DNA of 64,000 bases from Populus alba (taxonomy: Eukaryota > Streptophyta > Magnoliopsida > Malpighiales > Salicaceae), in assembly GCF_005239225.2 (NCBI RefSeq), contig NC_133300.1:10631875-10695874 (forward strand). Reading direction: 5' to 3'. Of the stretch, positions 50,040-61,955 are shown piece after piece. Each line of letters begins with the position of its first letter. Within the stretch, counting starts at the first letter, position 1. Both the position numbers and the translations under genes were made by a program. Under the pieces are notes generated by a model that made no database searches, was not told the DNA's origin, and saw only the letters and a program-made list of their open reading frames with translations.

Positions 50040-50640
50040 TACTTGAGTTCACATACAAAGTTCTAAGTTTGAATATTAATCTTAACAAATATACAAATAT
50101 TGGAAATTAATGAAAGAAAAATTTTTTAAGTAGCATTTGTGTATTTTATAAGATATTGCTCCCATGATGTCAAAATATCTTGTTCAAAATCTATTTGTTT
50201 TTAATTTTATAACAATTAAAATAAATATTCATAAGAATTCAATGCTTTAAATTATGAAGTAAAAAATATATTTTAGTCTATTTTTTTCTTCTTATTCCTG
50301 TATCTTTTTGATATAAACTTTTTTTTTTTAAATTTATTAGAAGCATGGTTTTTAAAATAAAACTCACCTTGATCTAAAAAGCAAGCAAAATTACAATAAA
50401 AAACAAAAAAACCATGTCTTAACAAGATTGTAATTAATTTGATAAAATTATATAAAAATTTTATAATAAAAAATAATAAAATAAATATCTTATTCTTCTC
50501 CGTTATTTTAATTATATTGATAATAATTATATTTTTTTTTCATATTCAATATTCAATATTCAATTATTTAGTTTAATGAAACTATGGACACTAATTAAAA
50601 GTTTTTTTATTTAATAATATTATATTAAGTAAATATAAAT
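50040..50640. other. AT-rich region upstream of the UCH gene
   Basis: No gene or recognisable element. It probably holds the distal promoter of the deubiquitinase gene. Confidence 0.5.
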
Positions 50641-50716
50641 AGAAGCAAACCTTTCACTGAGAAATAGAGTGAAACTGAAAGAGCAGGAAGCATCCGTGTC
50701 ACTGCGATCTCCACTG

Positions 50717-51000
50717 GTAACCCTAAAACTCTATTACTTGCTAAAATATCGAGAGCTAATTTCTTCTTCGTCATCTCTTCCTCTTAGTAATCTGAGAAAT
50801 TAGTAGCTACAGCTTTTGATTTTACAAAGAGATAGAATTATCCCTGGTTAGGCGAGAAAGAGGGAGCAATAGCAGTTAGGGTTAGGGTTTGTTGTTTCTA
50901 GAAATATAAAACTTGATTAATTCAATACTCAATAGAGAATCAATTTCGCTTTCAAATTAAATTGTGATTATAAAGAACTCCATTTTCTGTTTGGTTGCAG
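50717..51000 (+). promoter_or_regulatory. Leader intron of the UCH gene
   Basis: A donor (ACTG|GTAACC) and an acceptor (ttggttgcag|) bracket 284 bases just before the ATG at 51026. The sequence is T-rich, as plant introns are. Leader introns are common in broadly expressed plant genes. The exact transcript start is not known. Confidence 0.6.
50876..50890 (+). promoter_or_regulatory. Telo-box motif
   Basis: The sequence ttagggttagggttt holds two overlapping plant telo-box units (AAACCCTAA on the other strand) inside the leader intron. Telo-boxes are frequent near the transcription starts of plant housekeeping and translation genes. It could be regulatory; no functional proof is visible. Confidence 0.5.
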
Positions 51001-51025
51001 TTATTATTACTGCGGCTAATTTATC

Positions 51026-54000
51026 ATGTCTTGGTGCACTATTGAGTCTGACCCAGGTAATAAATTTGATTGCTTTCTACTTACTAATCTCATCATCATC
51101 ATCATCATCATCATCGTCATCTTGCTAGGGTTTTGTGATAGTATTTTGGGTTTATTTAAAATCTTTGCATCAAGTGGTTGCTTGAACCTTTGGATTAGTC
51201 TTTCGAAATACGTTAGAGGAGTTGCTTCTGTGTCAGTTTGAGGGTTTTCTCTATTCTGGTATATTTTTCATAGATTTCTGTTGCTCACGAACTAATAAAA
51301 AGAATTAAAAATGTATTAATTTTCTGCCTTCAGATTTACATATTGCCTGAACAACAATTCTTGCTGCCTTTTGCAATTTAGTTAACTATATGGTTGGCAA
51401 TTTTAGCTCGTGGATTGTTAATTGTCAAGGAAGGAGTAGTTTGCAGTTCCCACACATGAATATACACTGTATCTGTACTTTTTAAATGGAAACCTCGTTG
51501 CTAAGATTCTTGGTTTGTAATCCAGGTGTGTTCACTGAACTTATACAACAGATGCAAGTGAAAGGTGTACAGGTAACCTATTAAATTTCTTATGCCATTT
51601 TTTCATTGCTTTTCTTCTTATGTGAAGTTTGTCTCCATGCTCGTGCCATCCAGTATTTTTAATTCTCTGGACATGCATGTGCTATGCTCCTTCAAATTTT
51701 TAGATGTAGTTCAGACTTCAGGGAAGCTATCTATAGTTTTTACTCTACTTTTTAGTACTTGTATCTTCTTTGTCTCTCATTTTTAAGGCATTCAGTTAAA
51801 AAAAATGAATGGGAAAGTCAACAGGAAAAAATGGAATTGGAATCAGATGCTAATGCTTAGGGAATGGTTTTTCTTTTCTTTTCTTTGTTTTTTTTTTTTT
51901 TTTTTCCTGTCTTGGTTAAAGTATGAGACATTATTGCAATGAGATAACATTGCTAATTTATTATCAATGCTAATAAAAAACCATATATTACCTTTTCATA
52001 TGACCCTCACTACCACCACTGCCATCTATTGTAGCTACCACTGCCATAACAACCACTTTAGCTATCACTAAAACAACCACCCACCACTAAAACACCATCA
52101 TCATTTGGTTTTTTATTTCCCCATGGGGGTTCTCTTAAAAATACTTTTTTCTAAATTGTTTACCAAAATAAGGCACTTCCCACCACACAATCATAGGATA
52201 TCATGCTATGCAAGTGTCTCAATTATCCAGCTCTTCTAATCAGCATGCATCTATTGATTACTTAAAAAGGAAAGCATTTTGAAAGACAAGGTTCTGCTTT
52301 AATTTGACTAGAGGTAGCAATTCAAAGATAAGGGGATAGAGAATCTTTTCACGGGGTTCCTGATGTAGCTGAAGAAGGATTAGTTGGAGCAGACAAGCAA
52401 CGTAAATTATTCCCTGTGCACATTCAATGATGAGTTGTATTGGCAAGCTAATTTGTGTATGATTTTCTTTTAAAATTCTGCCATTAAGTAATCTTATTTT
52501 CTCTTGAGAATTGTGCTATTATGGTTTTAAAAATCAATGATGGAACAACTTTTTTCATGTCCAGTGCTTAATCCATATTAGCTCTTATTTTTGTGCATAT
52601 AGCTTTGGATTTTTCCTTTTGATATATGCTTATGTGGCATTAAATTAGTAACTTCATTAGTTTGGTGCTTATGCAGAAGATTGTGGGAAATGAGTTCAAG
52701 TACCTTGTTTAGGGAAATAAGTTTTAAATGCACACCTATTAAAAAAAAAGAAGCTCTGCTTTTATTACCATCTCTATTACTACTAAGACTACTGCAACGA
52801 TCATTATTAGCATCACTACCACCAGGACTCATCACCATCACCACTACAACCACCACCTCAACCACACCCATGACTGCCAAGAAGCACCAGTAAAAGGTCT
52901 TGGTGCTAAGTCATAAGTTTACAGTTTCTGTGGAGCACTATAAAGTTCACAGCTTTTTTTTCCTTGGTATTGGCATTTCAAGGTTCCATTCTGTTTCCTA
53001 ACTGTTATACCCAATCCAATGTTATGAATTTAATGTCATTCTGGTTTTGTGTTACCCATTTTGGTTTCTTTTCATTCCTGATACCTATTTCGTTGAGTTA
53101 ACTGAATGGCACAACAGATACTCTACATTCATTGTTGCTAATTTAAATGATTAATTCTGGCTGTTACCAAGATATCCTATTTTCGGTTACCAAATGGGAC
53201 CTTCTTAAGGGAATAGAAGTAGCTAAGAAACAGGAACCAAAAGTACTACATGTTTCTATTACTCAAGGCATAATCGCTCTACTTGCTGGTTCAGAGTCCA
53301 TGAATTGTTCAATGGGTCCATCACATAACCTCCATTCATCCAGATATGATATCTTGATGTGTCTTAAACAGGTTGAAGAATTGTATTCATTGGACCTTGA
53401 TTCGCTTGACAGCCTGAGGTTAGTTTCTCATACCGTTGGCATAAATGATTTTAGCTTGCATGCTCGGTTGCTGTTTTGTTTATGTTATTAACACCTGTGA
53501 CTTTTTTTTTCCCACTCTTTGCCAGACCTGTATATGGTTTGATTTTTCTTTTCAAATGGCGCCCAGAAGAAAAGGATGAGCGTGTTGTAATTACAGATCC
53601 AAATCCCAACCTCTTTTTTGCCCGTCAGGTATTTTTAGATGAGATCCACAATCAATGGAGGATTGTGAGCTCTAATTTATTTTCTTAAGGTTTTCCCCCT
53701 CTTGTAGGTTATCAACAATGCTTGTGCAAGTCAAGCAATTTTGTCTATCCTCATGAACTGTCCAGATATCGACATTGGTCCAGAATTGTCCAAGTTAAAA
53801 GAATTCACCAAGAATTTTCCACCTGAGCTCAAAGGTTTGGCTATTAATAACTGTGAAGCTATACGTGTAGCTCATAACAGTTTTGCAAGACCTGAGCCTT
53901 TTATTCCTGAGGAGCAGAAGGCTGCCAGCCAAGAAGATGATGTGTACCATTTTATAAGTTACCTGCCTGTTGATGGAGTGTTGTATGAACTTGATGGATT

Positions 54001-54484
54001 GAAAGAGGGACCCATCAGCCTTGGTCAGTGCACTGGAGGGCATGGTGATCTGGATTGGCTGCGTATGGTGCAACCAGTGATCCAGGAACGCATTGAAAGG
54101 CATTCCAATAGTGAGATAAGATTTAATCTCTTGGCAATAATCAAAAACAGGAAAGAAATGTACACTGCTGAACTCAAGGACCTCCAAAAGAAGAGGGAGC
54201 GAATTTTGCAGCAGCTTGCTGCCTTCCAGGCAGAAAGACTGGTCGACAATAGCAACTATGAAGCTCTGAACAAATCCCTCTCTGAAGTGAATGGTGGGAT
54301 TGAGAGTGCTACAGAAAAGATTTTGATGGAGGAGGACAAATTCAAGAAGTGGAGAACAGAAAATATCCGCAGGAAGCACAATTATATTCCTTTTTTGTTC
54401 AACTTCCTCAAGATTCTTGCTGAAAAGAAGCAGCTGAAGCCCCTTATTGAGAAGGCGAAGCAAAAAGCCGGCTCCTCCAAGTAA
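51026..54484 (+). CDS. UCH2: Ubiquitin C-terminal hydrolase, UCH37/UCH-L5 type
   Basis: Exons: 51026-51056, 51526-51572, 53372-53418, 53526-53628, 53708-54484, joining to 334 residues; human UCH37 has 329. The N-terminus, [15 protein letters not shown], is typical of the family. The catalytic residues are Gln76 (oxyanion), Cys82 (NNACASQA), His157 and Asp172, with family spacing. The C-terminal part (about 235-334) is the coiled, charged UCH37-like domain with the conserved [10 protein letters not shown] and RRKHNYIPF stretches, ending in a Lys-rich tail. UCH37 enzymes trim ubiquitin and bind the proteasome (Rpn13) or chromatin-remodelling INO80. Arabidopsis UCH1 and UCH2 affect auxin signalling and shoot form. 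The large intron 2 (51573-53371) has no gene. The gene lies between two P4H genes on the opposite strand. Confidence 0.94.
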
Positions 54485-55689
54485 AAGGTTTTTTTCCCCT
54501 ATCCTTTCTTGTTAGGCGGACACTTGTTCTTGTCTGGGATCATGTTGCTAGTATATTTAAACCTTTTCCCCATGGCTATTCTGATCTCTCTTCCGCCCGT
54601 GTGAAGCTGGTTTGCAATGTTTTCAGGTAAATGAACGTTGACCCTCGTAGTTTTAGCTTCATTGACAAGTAACATGATATCAAATTACTGTTCAGTCTAA
54701 AGTCACTTGGGATTGTTTATTTATTTTCTGATAGGTGGATTGTTTAGTCTTTTTCACATACCATTAGCAACTTCTATTCTCTCCCCGACGGCATGGAACC
54801 TTTTTCAGAACTAAATTTTCTCTACCAAAAATGAATCCAAAGACAAATCTGCGTCAATGGTTGCAGCAACTTTGCTGCACCTGGCTCAGTCCGTTTGAAA
54901 TTAAGGAGGGGGTGCGTGAGAGTCACAGTAGTGGTTGTTTTTTAAAGTGTTTTTGAGTCGTTTTTTAAAGTGGTTTTTAGTTGAAAATGTTTCAAATATT
55001 TTTTTAAATATTTTTAACATCAATAAATTAAAATAATAAAAAAAATAAATTAATTTGAAGTAAAAATAATATAAAAAAATGAATCCAAAGATAAATCTAT
55101 TTCAATGATTGCAGCAACCTTGCTGCACCTGCCCGTTTGAAATTAAAAAGGGGTTTGAAATTAAGAAGGGGTGTGTGAGAGTGGTAGTAATTATTTTTTT
55201 AAAAAAATGTATAAAAAAATATTTTTTTTATTTTTTTAAAAAATATTTTTGAATTTAATGAATTAAAATAATTTAAAATAAAATAAATTTAAAGTAAAGA
55301 AAAAAAAATAAAATTTGTAAAACTTTTTTCAGAATTTTTTTAAAAAATTTAAAAACAAATTCAAAGTTGATTGCGGTTTAATTTTTCACTAAGCAAAGAG
55401 CTCAGTGAATGAAAGAGGTCATGATTCTATTTGCATTGATCGACACGTGAGGTTTAAGTAAATAATTAATGTCATATATATAAAATTATTTAAAATTATT
55501 TTTAATATCAGTATATTAAAATAATTTTAGAATTGGTATAAGTATATTAAAATAATTTTAAAATAAAAAAATTAATTTAAAATAAAAATATATAATTTTT
55601 TTTTAAATTTTTTTTAAAATACAAAAACAAATAAAACTAGAGATGTCGGCTGTTTAGTTTTCACTTCAGCGAAGCAACATATTTCTCAA
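54485..55689. other. UCH downstream region with MITE remnants
   Basis: The first 250 bases are probably the 3' end of the UCH gene. From about 54905 to 55650 there are three or four AT-rich, partly repeated pieces. 'gattgcagcaac.ttgctgcacctg' occurs twice (near 54860 and 55110), each before a 'gtgtgtgagagt' type stretch and a MITE core. This suggests a local duplication of about 250 bp carrying a MITE. Confidence 0.5.
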
Positions 55690-55743
55690 TGAATGGAAGA
55701 GGTCATGATTCTATATAATAAATAGGGTTCTTTTTCACACTCA
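55690..55743 (-). pseudogene. Relic of the ShKT domain 3' to the second P4H
   Basis: Just beyond the P4H stop, and overlapping it in another frame, the minus strand still aligns with the ShKT coding sequence of the first P4H: TGTACTGATGAG, then TGTGAAAAAGAACCC, against TGTATCGATGAG and TGCAGAAAGAACCC. The 36 bases between these in the first copy are missing here. The reading frame is also shifted, so the domain cannot be made. Confidence 0.75.
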
Positions 55744-56750
55744 TCAGTACAATTTCCCCATTTTTGTTCGCTTCACGGGTTCGCTGAAGGACCTGACATG
55801 GATCCACTTGGTCGCAGACCACTTCTCCCCCTCAATAACAGGGCAGCTCGCGTGCAAGCTAGCAGGGTCAGGAGTCGCGTCAGGATGGAGACTGAAGAAC
55901 AGCAAGGCATCGCCCTTGTTGGGTTTCACTGCAAGTAGAGCGAGCGCATATAAGGCAAGCTTTTCCTACATATTCAATGAAGATCAATCATATATTAATT
56001 AACACCTGCATAACCCTTTTTAGCACAATCAGACCAGCTATCATCCTTTGCTTTAGACCCTTTTGCCTGCACAACACATGAATTCATCGCTGAGAATATG
56101 ATATATAATATGTTGCCCTGAGACCCCCCAAATTAATTAAAATAGAAGAAAAACAAACAAACAAATAAAGCAGTCGGTTGTAGCAGCCGTCGTTTTATTT
56201 TATATAGACATACCTCTGAAGCGGGAAATACGGTTTCTCCCCCCTTCTTAACATCAGACAAGTACATAAGTACGGTGGCGGCCCGATGGCCACCCTCTTC
56301 TTGATTGGCCTTGTCCACGAAATAATCAATATGTGCTTCGTATTTCTGGCCATGCTCGTAGCGTAGTATCTGAATCGGCTCCCCATTTTCTATTATTTAA
56401 ACAAATGTTTTACTATGTTATTTATATATGGGTGTGTCTGGTTTTGTATTTTCTATTTATAAAAGATTAGTAAAAACTAGTTCTGTATACGTACCTTCTG
56501 GGAGGAAAGTCCAGGCAGCAATCCTGGCCTCAATAGCATTAACAATTTCATCCTGAAGAGTTGAAAACATAATCCACACAGTTGAAGGTCTGAAACTAAG
56601 ATCAATGGATGATACATAGCCAGAGCAGCAGTTTACGTTCTCACCTCAGTTTTGAAAATAAGCATGCCGCTACTGGTTCTCTCCTGGCTTTCCATGCTCT
56701 CTCCAGTTTCATCATTAGCCACCATTGATTTCACAAGCTTACCCTTAGCC

Positions 56751-56781
<31 letters not shown>

Positions 56782-57255
56782 AAAGGGCAGGCCAGACGAT
56801 TATAAGTAACCTACACATGTTTAAAATCATAATACTATTTCTCCAAATGAAATCAATTCGATGCTAACAAACCAGATGAATAAGATGATCACACTCCTTG
56901 TCTGATAAGAATCCCTTGTAAACGAAGGCCCTTTATCAGGTTTCAAACGCAAAACAGTTAAGCACATAACCTCCTTCTATATATATGCAGTGGAAAAGAA
57001 GAAAAATGTACCTGGGTTGCCAAGAGAGTTGAGCTGCCCGAGTCGGATCAAAGGCCTTTGTAAATGCACCTGTTTTCGATCTAATTATCACCGAAAATCA
57101 GTCAACAAATAGCCACCATACATGCAGTTAGTTCTATTCCATATGAAAGCAAGATTCATCAATACATACGTTTCCACAGAAGCATAAGAAAGAGGAGGGA
57201 AGACGAGCAGCGGTAGCAAGCAAAGAGAAACCATGAGAAAATAAGGGCACTTCAT
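55744..57255 (-). CDS. P4H: Prolyl 4-hydroxylase lacking the ShKT domain
   Basis: Exons: 57255-57170, 57080-57012, 56930-56873, 56749-56645, 56552-56495, 56389-56214, 56066-56006, 55928-55744, joining to 265 residues. Exons 3-7 have exactly the lengths (58, 105, 58, 176, 61) of the copy at 45009-40077, so the two are tandem paralogues. The signal segment is MKCPYFLMVSLCLLPLLVF. The dioxygenase core keeps iron ligands His145, Asp147 and His230 and Lys240, so it may still be active. The protein stops 31 residues after Lys240, through a frame change, with the unrelated tail KRTKMGKLY in place of the ShKT domain. I start at the Met at 57255 because a signal segment follows directly; an upstream in-frame Met exists at 57342. 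Confidence 0.88.
56752..56778. repeat. TA microsatellite at an intron/exon border
   Basis: About 13 TA units lie directly before the 3' splice site of exon 4 of the second P4H gene (acceptor at 56751-56750). They replace the usual pyrimidine tract. Confidence 0.9.
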
Positions 57256-57574
57256 TGATTTCTCTCCTCCCTTTTGTTTATACTTGTGGAGACGGAAAGG
57301 AAAACTTAGACCTGAAAGATCAATTGGATTTTCTCTGTTCATACTTCAAAGGCCTCGTGAAAGATTTTGTGGGGCATCTAGCAAAACATTTATCTTCCTT
57401 CTTGCTTACAATGTATTCATTGTACCCAGGGGTTTTGGAAGGTTTGGATTTGGTAGTCGTACAAATAATTAATTAGGGTCTGAATATTTTGGCTTTTTTT
57501 GGAAGCAAATCATTAACAATTAATCAGATAACATGGTGGGAGGTACCATTCGCAGATTCTATGCATGCAAGCCC

Positions 57575-57578
<4 letters not shown>

Positions 57579-57605
<27 letters not shown>
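57579..57605. repeat. TA microsatellite upstream of the second P4H
   Basis: About 13 TA units, some 330 bases before the P4H ATG on the minus strand. Confidence 0.9.
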
Positions 57606-57610
<5 letters not shown>

Positions 57611-57717
57611 GAAACTCCATCATCATCATCGTTCATATAGTTTTACCTTATTTAAAATTAAAAACAAATTGTTTACACCTAAAACAATATTTTTCCTAAA
57701 GATATGCCCAAATTTTC

Positions 57718-58059
57718 TTGGGAATTAGGATAATTGCTGCTCATCAACTACCTGATGTGCCTTGTATACTCTTATGGCTACCGATCCCAGCAAGGGTTAG
57801 CCCTGCAAAATGGCATGCCCAGTACTGCAGAATCCCAGTTCTCTATGAAACCACTAAATGTTGCATTGTTCTCTCAAAGACAGTAAAGCTTGCAAGATGC
57901 ATCATTACATCGTTGAAGGAGCAAAGTCGGGTATCACGACTTGTTTTTGCACATGGAATCCGAAAAGTATCCGAGTTCAAGGATTATTTCATATGTATTG
58001 CACAAGAAGTTTTGAATGAAATACTAAGTTTTAGTTTTTTAATTTTTGAAAAATTATAA
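57718..58059 (+). other. Unrecognised 113-codon ORF
   Basis: The frame sits in about 280 bases that are much less AT-rich than their surroundings. It contains WLPIPARVSPAKWHAQYCR and LKEQSRVSRLVFAHGIRK. I recognise no family. It has no signal peptide and no neighbours in operon-like order. The sequence could be an exon of an unknown gene, a gene fragment or part of an old transposon. The opposite strand also has broken open stretches (for example ENNATFSGFIENWDSA), so the coding strand is not certain. Confidence 0.25.
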
Positions 58060-60069
58060 TATTAGTTTTACAAAAAAGATATGTAATTTAATATTGTAAT
58101 GACTTTTTTAGTCATTAAAATAAATATAATGAAAAAACTATAAATATAAATATTTTTTTGATAATTGTTTAGCGTTTGAGGTTGATTATGTAAATTGTTA
58201 TTTAACATATAAACTCTAGAATGTAAAATGTAATTTTTTAAAATTAAAGTGAAAACACAATTAAACTAAAATAAATTTTTTATAATTTTTTATTTTATTT
58301 TAAAAAGAATATTTTATACTTTTATGTGACATAGATTCCAAGACATTCCTTATATGCCATCACTTATTATTATTTTTTTAAGTGTATTGCTAAAAGTTAA
58401 AAAAATAATACACGAAAATGATTGAGAATAAATATACTAGCCTTCTCAAACTCAAACTTAACCGGATAATACTATAAAAATCAAAATGCATATCTTTCTC
58501 ATTTAGCATAATATTTTTTTCATTCTCATTAAATTTTAGTGGTTGATTCTAATCCACAAAAAAACTAGAATAATAAAAAATTTCATTTTCAACATTATTT
58601 TCTTGTTGTTGAAATTTATTTTGTAGATCCCTATCAAAAGGCTACACCTTTGCTTACACCTTTGAAATGAGTCTTTAAAATTGATCATGGATTTGTGATC
58701 ACTCTCTTTATTATTCTTTAGTTTTGTTTTATTCATCTTCATTAATCAATGAGATAATTCTTCAACTTGGTATTCAAGTTTACCACCGACAATTGATGGA
58801 CTGATTATGTAATTTACTTCTACATATCTTTTACAATTAGTTCCTAAATGTCTCTTCCTTGAAGAGAAACCTCCTTATTCTCTAATACACGATCACATTC
58901 TGTTTTTTGATATCTTCGAGCCATGGTTATTTCCAGCATATAACATTAACCACTAGGAATTGTTAAACTTTGATATAAACTAATGCAAATTGAAACAACA
59001 TAAAAAATATAGCAAGCACAAGCAATACATAATTATACCAAATAGGGTTACCACATAAAAAATCTAATTCAATTTTTTATTATAGAATATTTCACTTTAA
59101 ATAGTCTATTGAAATTTAAGCTTAATAGCCTTATTTATGCTAGTTTTAGGTCTACCTTAAAGAGGAAAAAAATCCTAATAAATAATTATATAGTTATTAC
59201 ATGAATTCTAAACTAAATAAGAAAAACTAAAAATCACTAAAAATAAATACATTTTCTTAAAACCTTATGCATCACTTTAATAAAAAAATGTTTTTTTTTA
59301 AATACTATTTTTGAATTCTTCTTAATAAGAAAACTCTTAAATTTTAAATAATGATAAATGAATAAATAACAAAAGATAAAGAAAATTAACATGGTTGGCC
59401 ATGTAGGGCTTTTCTTTGGGTGAATGTGAAGAAGAAAAAGGCTCTTTATAAACAAAAACAATACATATTCGATTAGCATCAATATGCTATCTAATCTTAA
59501 AAGAAGGAGACTCTCAAAGTTAAGAGAAGATCCAAGTTACGCCATTAAATCCATACAATGATTGCCCTCTTAAGAGTATTCTAGAATTTAATGTGAAAAT
59601 TGGTGTATAGAGAAAATATCATTAAATAAAAGACTCTAGCTACTTAATATGAAGATTAAGAGTTTTAAGTTCCTAGTTAATAAATTCATCATTGCAAGAC
59701 TTCTAAATAATCTAACAAGAATAAAAAAATCTCTAAAGATCACCATGATCAAGGTTTCTACATGTTAGTAGCTGAGTCCATAGGTCACTAAAGAAAAAGC
59801 ATCTCAGGATTCACAGAAGAAGAATGCTATTCTAAAAGACAACAACTTTCTTACAATCCTATAATACAAACAGCACTAGTTTTTTAGATTACAAGCACAA
59901 AAAAAAAGACATATCATATTCACATTGAACTTCATCTCGAATCTATTCCATACCACAAGCTAAAGAAACATTCTATGCTTTTTAGCAATTGGAAGCTTCT
60001 ATATGCAAGACCATAATTCTTGAGCATCATTCGGGTTCATAACTCTAATATGTTGAAACCTTAACCTCA
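58060..60069. other. AT-rich intergenic DNA
   Basis: No gene is recognised. The ORFs at 58742-58536 and 59482-59237 are Lys/Phe/Ile-rich translations of A/T runs. No clear repeat ends are seen. Confidence 0.5.
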
Positions 60070-60633
60070 CCTTATAAAACCCATTTCAGAAGGACCCTAA
60101 CAGAGATGCATCGTGGGGCATGGGGCATTTGGCAGAGATATGGTGCATGAGTGACGAAGGTGATGAACAATTTTCTTTGAAACGATGCCATTTTAGGATG
60201 GAAATGGCCATTTACAGTTTGATTAGTGAAGTTTTGAAATTTTGTAGTCAAGTCCCTTATTCAGGAAATTTTTATTTTATTTTTAATTTTGCCTCTGGAT
60301 AAATTGCAATTGGACTCCTGTATTTTGATGTCACTTATAAAATGGTTCTTGGACTTTAATTTCTTGTATTTTTTACTTGAATCAGCCTCGAACTTTGGTA
60401 TTTCTTCAATTAAGCCCCTAATTTCATTAATTAAACTAATTTCAAGTTCAATTAAATCCCTAAACTTATCAATTCTTTTAATTTCTAACAAAATTGACTT
60501 TCAAATTTATAGTTCCATCCTTATTAGTCCTTAAACTTTCAATTTGTGTTGTCTTAATCCAATTCTCAAATTATTTTTTATTTATTCATTTTTTATTTAT
60601 TATTTTTTTAAATTCAAAAATTAGGTTATGATA
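60070..60633 (-). mobile_element. Diverged LTR fragment related to the 22.5-kb LTR
   Basis: Read on the minus strand it starts tatcataacctaatttttga and runs through 'aagaattgataagttta', 'tttaattaatgaaattag', 'aaagtccaagaac' and 'aaaatggcatcgttt'. It follows the order of the LTR at 22534-23240 (tgtcataactcaatttttg, then aaagtccaaggac, then aaacggcgtcgtttt). It holds a single copy of the unit that is tandemly repeated there. No internal region or second LTR is seen nearby. Confidence 0.65.
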
Positions 60634-61955
60634 TTCATAAATAAGGAAAGTCACGGCTTTTTTGCATCTTTTAGGAGCCTTCGGCAAGGTGACCTTTTAT
60701 CCCCTTATTTTTTTTTTTGGTTTTTGGCCATGAAGGGTTTATGAAGCATATTAGAGAGGCTTAACAAAACTCAAGGTTTTGATACCACTAGCGGTGTCAA
60801 TGAACTTTTGGGTGAGAGATTGGTATTTAAGAAGAGCTATCCTCATTGTAACTTCTGGTAGCCCCGTACACATAAAATCTCTTTGAAATTCTACCCCTCT
60901 GTAAATTATCTTTTCCTTTTAAATTATAAATTATGGAAAATCAGACATCATACACTACCTTATACTATATGGATTATTCCATGCGATTCAAACTTTAGTA
61001 TTGTTGATTCGAGAATCAAAAGATCGATGCACTTTAGACCTGTAATAATAGAAGTAGCAGAAAGACCAAACGAATTAATAATAACAGAAACATGGATATG
61101 GCTCAAGACATTTTATCTTACATTTGATCAATTTGTCTCGATGTTGTTTTCTATCACAGAGATTGCGGTGGAGGCATCATAATGCAGGAGAAACTTGCAA
61201 GCACAAAGTTGTCAGACTCATTTGTTTTTCTTTGTCAGGCATCATTCTACCACCAAAAGCCTCAATTTGATGATCAGTTGCCATAAAAGAAGGCTATGAT
61301 TAAAGTGAGAATATACTTTGTAAAGGAAAAGACTGTTCACTGCAAAAGAATAAAGCACTCTTTTTATGTATTTTTTTTTGTTTCTTTCCCCAACTCTTTT
61401 CCATATATTTTAAAAAGAAAAGCAAGAACTTCATCGGGAAGTGCCCCGGCTTGATAACAATTCAAGGAAGCAGAAACTCAGACAGTTAAAAAAGCAAATA
61501 AAAGGAATCAAAGATCAATAAGATGCGGACACCTCATGATCTCATTGCTACAAGTGTCCACAGCTTTTCTACTAGCAGTCCAATTCAATCTCTTTCACAA
61601 AAGCTCTCCCTGCAGCTAAAGTGAGAGTAACTGGGTCAATTCAGCTATGTATGCTATAAAGTGCGGGTTATGAAAAGGCTCATTGCCCACCATTGGAGGC
61701 CCCCTCTCGAGAAATCGCCTAGCTGAAGCTCACACAGCTGGATGGGAATGAAACTATCCAAGGAAAGTGTCAACTTTAATGAGGGTTCTAAGACAGAAAT
61801 TTGAATAACGAGCCCCAAATGCTGCTCGCTCAGCACTTGTAAGAACCAGAACAAATAATCTGATAACAAGGGTTTGATGCCAAGGAGATGAGATTCCATT
61901 GAGAAGATGAACACACAAAAATAACGTAAGCTCGCCACTTAAAGAACAAAACTCA
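60634..61955. other. Intergenic and 3' region of the AGC kinase gene
   Basis: The part nearest 61956 is probably the 3' untranslated region of the minus-strand kinase. Two overlapping minus-strand ORFs there (61969-61654) have no domain. Nothing else is recognised; the plus-strand ORF at 60883-61182 is not convincing. Confidence 0.45.

Noticed and set aside
52010..52880. ORFs rich in Thr or Val in the UCH intron.
   Set aside because: They translate imperfect ACC/ATC triplet repeats within intron 2. There is no gene-like structure.
53795..54463. A 222-codon minus-strand ORF.
   Set aside because: It is the antisense shadow of the last exon of the UCH gene, which has clear catalytic residues on the plus strand.
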